Shown here: positions 1 to 5,573 of the stretch, piece after piece
Layout: every line of letters starts with the position of its first letter
How positions within the stretch are numbered: position 1 is the first letter of the stretch
DNA from: Bacteroidota bacterium
GTDB taxonomy: Bacteria > Bacteroidota > Bacteroidia > Chitinophagales > Chitinophagaceae
Assembly: GCA_028877005.1 (NCBI GenBank)
Contig: JAGWPI010000152.1
Span: 1-5,573, forward strand
DNA: 5,573 nt
Reading direction: 5' to 3'
Made by a program: the position numbers and the translations under genes
The notes under the pieces: generated by a model
The model's database searches: none
Seen by the model: the letters and a program-made list of their open reading frames with translations, nothing else
Told to the model about the DNA's origin: nothing

Positions 1-20
1 ACCAATTCCGCCATCTGGGC
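1..20 (-). tRNA. tRNA-Leu, 5' end only (cut by window edge)
   Basis: Read on the minus strand, these 20 bases match the start of a bacterial tRNA-Leu. A 7-nt acceptor strand GCCCAGA is followed by TG and then by GCGGAATTGGT, the typical leucine D-arm with the G18-G19 pair inside TTGGT. The rest of the molecule (anticodon, variable arm, T arm, 3' acceptor strand) lies left of the window, so the anticodon cannot be read and stem pairing cannot be checked. The 5' end sits 65 bp downstream of the stop codon of the CoA-transferase gene, on the same strand. No clear promoter was found between the two. The leucine identity rests on the characteristic D-arm string alone. Confidence 0.75.
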
Positions 21-71
21 TTAGGGCTGCAATATTAAGGTATATGATTTAATACACCAAAATGCTCATAC

Positions 72-100
72 AAAATTTTTAGCTGTTAAATAAAAATTTT
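72..100 (-). repeat. AT-only inverted repeat at 3' end of CoA-transferase gene
   Basis: A perfect 10-bp inverted repeat (arms 72-81 and 91-100, 9-nt loop) spans the stop codon and last codons of the CoA-transferase gene. All ten pairs are A-T, and no clear run of T follows the 3' arm on the minus strand. It could be a weak terminator between this gene and the tRNA, or a chance product of AT-rich sequence. The inverted repeat is seen directly; a function is not supported. Confidence 0.3.
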
Positions 101-1372
101 AAAGCGTTCATAACAACTTTTAGTTAAGGCTTCTCTATCATCCGGATGGGCAATATCAATTAATTGTTTTGCCCGCTGCCTTAAATTTTTGCCATATAAA
201 TAAGCTACACCATATTCTGTAACTACATAATGAATATGGCCACGTGTAGTAACTACACCGGCACTTTCTTTTAAATGGGGTGTAATTCTTGAAATACCTT
301 TTTTTGTTCTACTGGTAAGTGCAATAATAGGTTTACCGCCCTCGCTTAATGCAGCACCTCTCATAAAATCCATTTGTCCACCAATGCCACTGTACTGAAA
401 TGGTCCAATACTGTCGGCACAAACTTGTCCGGTAATATCTACTTCTATAGCGCTGTTAATAGCAATTACTTTATTGTTTCTTCTAATTACATGTGGATCA
501 TTCACATAATCAATATCTAAAAATGCAAATGCGGGATTATCGTTTACATAATCATATAACCTTTTTGTACCAATGGCAAAACTGGTTACATTTTTATTAG
601 GATGTATTTTTTTTAATTTGTTATTAATAACATCTTCTTCCATTAAATCAATTACACCATCACTGCACATTTCTGTGTGTAAACCTAAATTTTTATGGTT
701 GTGTAGTGATTTTAATACCGCATCGGGAATTGTGCCTATTCCTAATTGTAATGTGCTACCATCATCAATCATTTCTGCAATATATTTGCCAATTTGAATT
801 TCTTCTTTTCCTGATTTACTTCCATAGTCTACCTCGGGTAATTGCTCTTCGTGGTATACTAATTTGGTGATATGGCTAACATGCAGCAATCCATCTCCGT
901 GTGTACGTGGCATATTAGGATTTACTTGTGCAATAATATATTTTGCAGTATTAACTGCAGTTCGTGCAATATCAACTGATAAACCTAATGTGCAATAGCC
1001 ATGTGCATCAGGTGGTGAAACTTGCACAATAGCTACATCAATCGGTAATACATTTTTTTTAAATAAATCTGGTATGTCGCTTAAAAAGGCAGGAACAAAA
1101 TCGGCTCTGCCACTATTTACTGCTTCACGCACAGAAGCTGAAACAAATAAACAATTAATATGAAAAGCCTTTTGATATTCGGGCTTATCAATTTCAATAT
1201 TGCCTTGCACTGTAATGAATACTGTTTCTACCTGCTCTAATCTTGGTGCTTCTTTGGCTAATTCTCTTAATAAATAAAGAGGTGTACATGCACTACCTTG
1301 AATAAATACCCGTTGATTACTTTGTATAACAGATAAAGCTTCTGCTGCACTAACATACTGAATTGGATACAT
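86..1372 (-). CDS. Acetyl-CoA hydrolase/transferase family protein (4-hydroxybutyrate CoA-transferase-like)
   Basis: This is a cytoplasmic class I CoA-transferase of the acetyl-CoA hydrolase/4-hydroxybutyrate CoA-transferase family, which moves CoA between acyl-CoA and a free carboxylic acid through a glutamyl-CoA thioester. Counted from the ATG at 1372, the 428 residues carry GIGTIPDAV at about 211-219, HTEM at 232-235 with the predicted catalytic Glu234, GIGGQMDF at 329-336, and VVTEYGVAYL at 383-392. Length is normal for the family (about 430 residues) and shorter than the roughly 500-residue succinate:acetate branch. The frame extends four codons upstream to a TTG at 1384, but the ATG preceded by an A-run is the better start. 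The true acyl donor and acceptor cannot be read from the sequence; acetate, propionate, butyrate or 4-hydroxybutyrate are all possible. It is transcribed divergently from the saccharopine dehydrogenase-like gene. The family call is firm, the substrate is not. Confidence 0.93.
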   Translation of the reverse strand: MYPIQYVSAAEALSVIQSNQRVFIQGSACTPLYLLRELAKEAPRLEQVETVFITVQGNIEIDKPEYQKAFHINCLFVSASVREAVNSGRADFVPAFLSDIPDLFKKNVLPIDVAIVQVSPPDAHGYCTLGLSVDIARTAVNTAKYIIAQVNPNMPRTHGDGLLHVSHITKLVYHEEQLPEVDYGSKSGKEEIQIGKYIAEMIDDGSTLQLGIGTIPDAVLKSLHNHKNLGLHTEMCSDGVIDLMEEDVINNKLKKIHPNKNVTSFAIGTKRLYDYVNDNPAFAFLDIDYVNDPHVIRRNNKVIAINSAIEVDITGQVCADSIGPFQYSGIGGQMDFMRGAALSEGGKPIIALTSRTKKGISRITPHLKESAGVVTTRGHIHYVVTEYGVAYLYGKNLRQRAKQLIDIAHPDDREALTKSCYERFKIFI

Positions 1373-1486
1373 TTTTTTGGGCAAAATAACATTTGTTTTA
1401 CGGCTTTAAAAATGATTTTTGTTAGTTATTTAATAATTACTGAATGATAATTTTCCTTTGTTTACTGATATACTGCTGCAAACAAA

Positions 1487-1494
1487 TAATTTTG
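1487..1494 (+). promoter_or_regulatory. Possible Bacteroidota-type -7 promoter element
   Basis: TAATTTTG matches the Bacteroidota -7 consensus TAnnTTTG and lies 127 bp upstream of the ATG of the saccharopine dehydrogenase-like gene. At the expected spacing of 19 bp upstream there is CTG (1465-1467), one base away from the -33 TTG. A real TTTG exists at 1457-1460, but its 26-bp spacing is too long. The leader would be long, about 120 nt. In DNA this AT-rich a single 8-base match is weak evidence. The rest of the divergent region 1373-1621 shows no comparable element facing the CoA-transferase gene and no open frame. Confidence 0.25.
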
Positions 1495-1621
1495 ATGATG
1501 TACATATTTTTTATTTATGTTGTAAATGTGGTAGATTATTTTATAGAATATGTAAAGTATTGAAACATTATCACCTAAATTTCTAAGGAATAAAATACCT
1601 TTATACTTTAAATTTTGCTGT

Positions 1622-2827
1622 ATGATTCAGTTGGGACTAATTAAAGAAGGGAAAATTCCTTCAGACAGTCGTGTGGCTTTAATACCTGCTCAATGTAAAT
1701 GGTTAATGCAGCATTTTCCTGATATAAGTGTTAAGGTTCAGTCTTCGCCTACTCGTTGTTTTTCTGACGATGAATATAAAAGAGCAGGTATTACAGTAAC
1801 AGATGATATTTCAGATTGTGATATTTTATTAGGTATTAAGGAAGTACCTAAAGCTGATTTAATAGCAAATAAAATATATCTTTTTTTCTCACATACCCGA
1901 AAAAAACAACCTTATAATCAGGCTTTATTTCAAGAAATGATTGATAAAAAAATTACATTAATAGATTACGAGTGTTTAGAACATGAGGATGGACAACGTA
2001 TTATTGGTTTTGGCTTTTTTGCAGGTATAGTTGGGGCGCACAATGGCATTATGTGTTATGGTAAAAGAACCGGTTTGTTTAATTTAGGAAGAGTATATGA
2101 AGTGAAAGATTATCGTTCACTAATACATCATTATTTTGGATTGAAATTACCCAATATTAAAATTGCTGTTACTGGTAGTGGAAGAGTGGCACATGGAATT
2201 ATTGAAGTGATGAATTTATTAGGTATTACTGAGGTAGAACCTGATGAATATCTTGAAAAGAAATTTACTTATCCTGTATATGTTCAATTAAAGGGCGCCG
2301 ACTTATTTACACATAAACATTTAAAAACTTACCAACGCGAACATTTTCATTCACATGCCAAGGATTACAGAAGTCGTTTTTTACCTTATGCACTTAGTAC
2401 TGATATATTGATGAATGGAATATTTTGGACTGAAGATATGCCTCGATTATTTGAATTGTCAGATATTGATGAGCATTTTGCCATTCAAACCATTTCAGAT
2501 ATAACTGATGATGCTTTTGGTTCAGTACCTATTAATTTAGGAGATCAAACTATTGAAAATCCTGTTTATGGTGTAGATAAAAAAAGCTTTAAAAAAACAG
2601 CGCCATATTTACCCGGTAGTATAGATGTAATAGCTGTTGGGAATTTGCCCAATGAGTTACCACGAGATGCTAGTAGGTATTTTGGTGAACAACTATTAAA
2701 GCATGTGTTGCCTGATTTGTTTACAAATGGTAGTGCTATTATTGAACGGGCAACTATTTTACAACAGGGACAATTAACCACTCCTTTTGCTTATTTAACA
2801 GATTATGCAACCGGAATAGTGTCATAA
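1622..2827 (+). CDS. Saccharopine dehydrogenase (lysine-forming)/lysine-2-oxoglutarate reductase-like oxidoreductase
   Basis: This 401-residue NAD(P)-dependent oxidoreductase has the alanine dehydrogenase/PNT fold used by fungal Lys1 and by the lysine-ketoglutarate reductase half of plant and animal AASS. Such enzymes interconvert lysine plus 2-oxoglutarate with saccharopine. The N-terminal domain has Arg17 (SRVAL), Lys73 (LGIKEVP) and His91 (FFSHTRK), which line up with the Arg, Lys and His of the Lys1 active site. The Rossmann motif VTGSGRVAHG (183-192) follows, then ISDITDDAFGSVP (291-303), ENPVYGVD (312-319) and NLPNELPRDAS (341-351), all signatures of the family. The ATG at 1622 gives the usual family N-terminus; no Shine-Dalgarno is present, which is normal for Bacteroidota. 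No saccharopine reductase (glutamate-forming) gene is in the window, so the direction (lysine breakdown or synthesis) is open, and an unknown amino-acid substrate is possible. Automated annotation may label such proteins alanine dehydrogenase, which the Lys1-like motifs argue against. Confidence 0.85.
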   Translation: MIQLGLIKEGKIPSDSRVALIPAQCKWLMQHFPDISVKVQSSPTRCFSDDEYKRAGITVTDDISDCDILLGIKEVPKADLIANKIYLFFSHTRKKQPYNQALFQEMIDKKITLIDYECLEHEDGQRIIGFGFFAGIVGAHNGIMCYGKRTGLFNLGRVYEVKDYRSLIHHYFGLKLPNIKIAVTGSGRVAHGIIEVMNLLGITEVEPDEYLEKKFTYPVYVQLKGADLFTHKHLKTYQREHFHSHAKDYRSRFLPYALSTDILMNGIFWTEDMPRLFELSDIDEHFAIQTISDITDDAFGSVPINLGDQTIENPVYGVDKKSFKKTAPYLPGSIDVIAVGNLPNELPRDASRYFGEQLLKHVLPDLFTNGSAIIERATILQQGQLTTPFAYLTDYATGIVS

Positions 2828-2829
2828 AA

Positions 2830-3549
2830 TTATAAAAAAAGATAATAATCTTTTAATAAGGTTTTAAAGCTTGCACTATATTCATTATTCAATTCTTTTA
2901 TGGTAATTGTTTCGTCTAGCAGTGTAGGTGTGGGCGTTTTTGAGAAAATACAAATACTCCTAAAAAAATGATGTTTAGAGCTTGGTTTTATATCTAATTT
3001 ATATTCTAAATAAAAATTATTTTGATGAGCAATGGCAACAAATGTTGTAGTGCGCTGATAGGGTAATAATACGGCAAACTTACCTTGAGGCGTTAAATAT
3101 TCTTTACAAATTGGCATTAAATCTTTTAAGTTCAGCTGCTCGCTATGCATAGCTATATTTTTGGCGGCATGTGGGCTTTTCAAACTTTTTTCATAAAACG
3201 GTGGATTACAAATTATCCAATCATAATTGGTTATAGGTTTTAGTGCTGTAACGTTTCCTTTAATAACTGATAAACGTTGGCTCCATGCCGAGTTTGAAAA
3301 ATTTTCTTGGGCCTGTATGGCTGCGTCATTATCTATTTCATATGCATGAATAGAAGCATTGTTTTTTTGCGCCAACATTAAACTCAATAATCCGGTGCCG
3401 GTACCAATATCTGCAATCATTTTTATTGTTGTTTTAGCGAGATACTGGGCCATAAATGCTCCAAATAAACATGCATCTGTGCATACTTTCATAGCACATT
3501 TATCTTGTTTAATATAAAATTGCTTGAATGTAAAAGAAGTGTTCGACAT
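2830..3549 (-). CDS. trmN6: tRNA1(Val) (adenine(37)-N6)-methyltransferase
   Basis: This cytoplasmic SAM-dependent methyltransferase (YfiC/TrmN6 family) modifies N6 of A37, next to the anticodon of tRNA1(Val). Its 239 residues are of usual length. The N-terminus FTFKQFYIKQDKCAMKV (6-22) followed by TDACLFGAF is the hallmark that separates this family from other small N6-methyltransferases. Motif I for SAM binding is DIGTGTGLL (47-55), the acidic residue of the following strand is Glu71, and the catalytic motif IV is NPPF (115-118), of the type used for exocyclic amino groups. It starts at ATG 3549 without a Shine-Dalgarno. It is oriented like the sdh genes but separated from them by 220 bp and a strong terminator, so it is probably transcribed alone. 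Its 3' end faces the saccharopine dehydrogenase-like gene with only 2 bp between stop codons. The family call is firm; tRNA substrate specificity is inherited from E. coli work. Confidence 0.9.
   Translation of the reverse strand: MSNTSFTFKQFYIKQDKCAMKVCTDACLFGAFMAQYLAKTTIKMIADIGTGTGLLSLMLAQKNNASIHAYEIDNDAAIQAQENFSNSAWSQRLSVIKGNVTALKPITNYDWIICNPPFYEKSLKSPHAAKNIAMHSEQLNLKDLMPICKEYLTPQGKFAVLLPYQRTTTFVAIAHQNNFYLEYKLDIKPSSKHHFFRSICIFSKTPTPTLLDETITIKELNNEYSASFKTLLKDYYLFL
2834..2854 (-). terminator. Weak intrinsic terminator overlapping the 3' end of trmN6
   Basis: A 7-bp stem (arms 2848-2854 and 2837-2843 around a 4-nt loop) lies in the last codons of trmN6. On the minus strand the stem ends in a run of seven T bases (counting those inside the stem), as expected of a rho-independent terminator. 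Only one G-C pair is present, so the stem is weak. On the plus strand it is followed by TTTTAATAAG and could slow transcription coming from the convergent gene. The two stop codons are 2 bp apart, so any terminator here must lie within coding sequence. Confidence 0.35.
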
Positions 3550-3591
3550 AGATAAAGTGAACTAACCGGGATTAAAGTAATTAATAGGTTT

Positions 3592-3643
3592 TATTTAAAT
3601 ATTTTATGTAATTATTTTTTACTTGCATCCACCTATTTAAATA
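3592..3643. repeat. Two copies of the 10-bp palindrome TATTTAAATA
   Basis: The perfect palindrome TATTTAAATA occurs at 3592-3601 and again at 3634-3643, with centres 42 bp apart, close to four helical turns. Both copies lie upstream of trmN6 (43 and 85 bp before its ATG). This is the only structure I see in the gap 3550-3713 apart from the terminator that follows. Same-face spacing would suit a dimeric regulator, but the region is so AT-rich that chance is a real explanation. Confidence 0.3.
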
Positions 3644-3713
3644 AATGATAAAAGATAATGGTTGTTATTTTTATTCAATATACAATTTGTTTTAAAATGA
3701 AAGATAAATACAC

Positions 3714-3753
3714 AAAAAAAATCTCATTACATTACGAGTAATGAGATTTTTTT
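3714..3753. terminator. Bidirectional rho-independent terminator downstream of sdhB
   Basis: A perfect 16-bp stem (arms 3715-3730 and 3738-3753) encloses a 7-nt loop, ATTACGA. The stem core is TCTCATTAC paired with GTAATGAGA, flanked by eight A on the left (3714-3721) and seven T on the right (3747-3753). It therefore makes a hairpin plus T-tract on either strand. It begins 16 bp after the sdhB stop codon, so its main job is to end the sdh operon transcript on the minus strand and insulate trmN6. The plus-strand function has no obvious client, because no plus-strand gene ends just to the left. Confidence 0.9.
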
Positions 3754-3769
3754 AAATTAAAATTAATTT

Positions 3770-4534
3770 TTATTTTTCTGCCACCAAACTTGCCTTTAAG
3801 TATTCATTGTTAAGCCGAGCAATATTGGTTAATGAAATTTCTTTAGGGCAAGCTGCTTCACAGGCGCCCGTATTGGTGCATGCCCCAAAGCCTTCTTTGT
3901 CCATTTGCGCAATCATATTTCTTACACGATTTTGTCGTTCAGGATGTCCTTGAGGCAGCAGTGCCAAATGCGAAACTTTAGCTGAAACAAAGAGCATAGC
4001 ACTACTATTTTTGCAAGCAGCAACGCAAGCACCACAGCCAATACACATTGCTGCTGCAAATGCATTATCAGCATTGTCTTTATCTACAAGAATTGCATTT
4101 CCATCTACTGCATTACCGGTATTTACTGAAATATATCCACCGGCTTGTATAATTCTATCAAAAGCAGAACGATCAACCATTAAATCTTTAACTACTGGGA
4201 AGGCATTTGCCCGCCAAGGTTCAACTACAATGGTATCTTCATTTTTAAAAGCTCGCATGTGTAATTGGCAAGTAGTATTGGCTTGCCAAGGGCCATGCGG
4301 TTTACCATTGATGTACATTGAACACATACCACAAATGCCCTCTCTGCAATCGTGGTCAAATGCAATAGGGTCTTCTCCTGCCGTTATTAATTGTTCATTT
4401 AAAACATCAAACATTTCAAGAAAACTCATTTCCGATGAAATATTTTCTACCCGATACATTTTAAAACTACCTTTTGCATGTTGGTCTTTTTGTTTCCAAA
4501 CTTTTAAGTTTAGATTCATGGTATAATGTTCCAT
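3770..4534 (-). CDS. sdhB: Succinate dehydrogenase/fumarate reductase iron-sulfur subunit
   Basis: This is the electron-transfer subunit of respiratory complex II, carrying electrons from the SdhA flavin to the membrane quinone site on the cytoplasmic face. Its 254 residues hold the plant-type ferredoxin domain with [2Fe-2S] ligands Cys63, Cys68, Cys71 and Cys89, then the bacterial ferredoxin domain. By alignment with E. coli SdhB, Cys164, Cys167, Cys170 and Cys229 bind [4Fe-4S], and Cys174, Cys219 and Cys225 bind [3Fe-4S]. All eleven ligands are present. The residue after Cys174 is Lys rather than the common Pro; I believe this is usual in Bacteroidota. The ATG at 4534 is the longest start; an in-frame ATG at 4519 (MNLNLKVW) is equally plausible because it gives a common family N-terminus. 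It lies 41 bp after sdhA in one operon and is followed by a strong terminator, so it is the last gene. Confidence 0.96.
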   Translation of the reverse strand: MEHYTMNLNLKVWKQKDQHAKGSFKMYRVENISSEMSFLEMFDVLNEQLITAGEDPIAFDHDCREGICGMCSMYINGKPHGPWQANTTCQLHMRAFKNEDTIVVEPWRANAFPVVKDLMVDRSAFDRIIQAGGYISVNTGNAVDGNAILVDKDNADNAFAAAMCIGCGACVAACKNSSAMLFVSAKVSHLALLPQGHPERQNRVRNMIAQMDKEGFGACTNTGACEAACPKEISLTNIARLNNEYLKASLVAEK

Positions 4535-4575
4535 AAAAAAATATTAAATGCTTAAAAATACAATTCGCTTATTTA

Positions 4576-5573
4576 TTATTTGTAATTTCTTTGTGTTGGT
4601 TTAATTACATCATATTGTAGTGGTTCTTTGTGTAGCTCCCAATTATGGTCATCTTTATATTCCCATGCAGCCACATACATATAATTAGCATCATCCCTTA
4701 AAGCTTCTCCATCCGGGGTTTGGAATTCTTCTCTAAAATGTCCACCACAACTTTCATTACGGTTTAATGCGTCTATACACATTAATTCGCCTAATTCAAT
4801 AAAGTCGGCTACTCGTCCTGCTTTATCTAATTCTGTATTTAGTTCATTAATGCCTCCGGGTATTTTAACATCGCTCCAAAACTCTTTTTTTAATTGTTGA
4901 AGTTCTTTAATAGCTTCTTGTAAACTGGTTGCATTCCTGGCCATACCACATTTATTCCATATTATTTTACCCAAGCGTTTATGAAAACTTTCAACAGTTT
5001 GTGTACCATTAATACTCATTAAACTTTCCAATCTTTCTTGCACTTTTTTCTCAGCTGCCTGAAAAGCTTCATGATCGGTAGAAATAGGTTTATTATAAAT
5101 TTCGTCTGCTAAATAATTACCAATGGTGTAAGGAATCACAAAATATCCATCGGCTAGTCCTTGCATTAAGGCACTGGCACCTAAACGATTAGCGCCATGA
5201 TCGGAGAAATTGGCTTCTCCTAATGCATACAATCCTTTGATGGTTGTCATTAATTCATAATCTACCCACAATCCGCCCATGGTATAATGTACAGCAGGGT
5301 AAATGCGCATGGGCACTTCATAAGGATTTTCGCCGGTAATTTTTTCATACATGTCGAATAAATTACCATATTTTTCTTTCATTACTTGTTTGCCAAGTGT
5401 AATAATTTGCTCTTTTGAAGGATTGTCTATACCATGAATACTAGCCTCTGTTATGCCAAATCTTTCAAAAGCAGCACTAAAATCAAGATAAACAGCTTGC
5501 TTAGATGAACCAACGCCATATCCTTCATCACACCTTTCTTTTGCTGCTCTTGAAGCAACATCGCGAGGTACTA
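4576..5573 (-). CDS. sdhA: Succinate dehydrogenase flavoprotein subunit, C-terminal part
   Basis: This catalytic subunit of complex II oxidises succinate to fumarate with covalently bound FAD. About 331 C-terminal codons are visible and the frame stays open to the window edge; the FAD-linking His and the N-terminal dinucleotide-binding motif lie outside. The first visible residues are VPRDVASRA, whose Arg matches the catalytic proton-shuttle Arg (286 in E. coli SdhA). Further on are HYTMGG (substrate-binding His, around 5287) and [18 protein letters not shown] (substrate-binding Arg), then the C-terminal domain with [18 protein letters not shown]. The tail, ending in TQRNYK, is of the Bacteroidota type. 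The Met at 5382 is internal and not a start, since the conserved VPRDVASRA segment lies before it. It is followed 41 bp later by sdhB; a cytochrome b subunit gene (sdhC) is expected upstream, beyond the right edge. The protein is intact as far as seen. Confidence 0.96.
   Translation of the reverse strand, partial: VPRDVASRAAKERCDEGYGVGSSKQAVYLDFSAAFERFGITEASIHGIDNPSKEQIITLGKQVMKEKYGNLFDMYEKITGENPYEVPMRIYPAVHYTMGGLWVDYELMTTIKGLYALGEANFSDHGANRLGASALMQGLADGYFVIPYTIGNYLADEIYNKPISTDHEAFQAAEKKVQERLESLMSINGTQTVESFHKRLGKIIWNKCGMARNATSLQEAIKELQQLKKEFWSDVKIPGGINELNTELDKAGRVADFIELGELMCIDALNRNESCGGHFREEFQTPDGEALRDDANYMYVAAWEYKDDHNWELHKEPLQYDVIKPTQRNYK

Noticed and set aside
1..52. Possible 3' end of a plus-strand gene, or a dihydrofolate reductase-like start on the minus strand (IAALSPDGGIG)
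   Set aside because: The same bases are better explained as the 5' end of a tRNA-Leu; the minus-strand frame has no ATG, GTG or TTG after its stop codon.
573..797. Plus-strand open frame of 74 codons
   Set aside because: It lies wholly antisense to the CoA-transferase gene, which has clear family motifs on the other strand; the translation shows no recognisable domain.
1585..1590. AAGGAA as a Shine-Dalgarno site for the gene at 1622
   Set aside because: It is 31 bases before the ATG, far beyond workable spacing, and Bacteroidota genes generally lack such sites.
2303..2360. Histidine-rich stretch in the saccharopine dehydrogenase-like protein (residues 228-246), considered as a metal site
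   Set aside because: As far as I recall, related bacterial proteins have a similar His- and Tyr-containing segment before the conserved LPYA and TDIL residues, so it looks family-normal rather than an added metal-binding motif.
2566..2781. Minus-strand open frame of 71 codons
   Set aside because: It is antisense to the conserved C-terminal part of the saccharopine dehydrogenase-like gene and is a shadow frame.
3645..3695. Tiny plus-strand frame of 16 residues (starts MIKDNG)
   Set aside because: It is too short, has no ribosome binding site or family resemblance, and frames of this length are common by chance in AT-rich spacers.
4011..4526. Plus-strand open frame of 171 codons
   Set aside because: It is antisense to sdhB, whose eleven cluster cysteines are on the minus strand; the translation looks like a reverse-strand shadow of the cysteine-rich gene.
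5382..5573. Start of sdhA at the Met codon ending at 5382
   Set aside because: The frame continues open to the window edge and encodes the conserved VPRDVASRA segment, so the Met is internal and the gene is simply cut by the window.

Overview
The window comes from an AT-rich bacterial chromosome, most likely a member of the Bacteroidota (Chitinophagaceae or Sphingobacteriales type). Three things support this: the protein sequences, especially the SdhA and SdhB tails and the stand-alone lysine-forming saccharopine dehydrogenase-like protein; AT-rich leaders without Shine-Dalgarno motifs; and one match to the Bacteroidota -7 promoter element TAnnTTTG. This assignment is by recognition, not by a database search.

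Layout, left to right. Positions 1-20 (minus strand) hold the 5' end of a tRNA-Leu cut by the window edge. Next is a minus-strand gene for an acetyl-CoA hydrolase/4-hydroxybutyrate CoA-transferase family enzyme (86-1372). A divergent intergenic region of about 250 bp separates it from a plus-strand gene for a saccharopine dehydrogenase/lysine-2-oxoglutarate reductase-like oxidoreductase (1622-2827). That gene converges, with a gap of only 2 bp, on a minus-strand gene for the tRNA1(Val) A37 N6-methyltransferase TrmN6 (2830-3549). An AT-rich gap (3550-3769) carries a perfect, symmetric intrinsic terminator. The right-hand third is the distal part of a succinate dehydrogenase operon on the minus strand: sdhB (3770-4534), preceded by sdhA (4576-5573), whose 5' part lies beyond the window.

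How the genes work together. SdhA and SdhB form the soluble catalytic arm of respiratory complex II, and the membrane cytochrome b subunit is expected upstream of sdhA, outside the window. The CoA-transferase and the saccharopine-type enzyme are divergently transcribed and may share a control region, but the sequence does not show a common pathway. TrmN6 and tRNA-Leu are housekeeping translation functions.

I looked for an undescribed system and found none. No CRISPR array, insertion sequence, phage gene, toxin-antitoxin pair, defence gene or large repeat is visible. The points worth a second look are small: the edge tRNA, the bidirectional terminator, a pair of 10-bp palindromes spaced 42 bp apart, a start-codon choice, and the unassigned role of the saccharopine-type enzyme.
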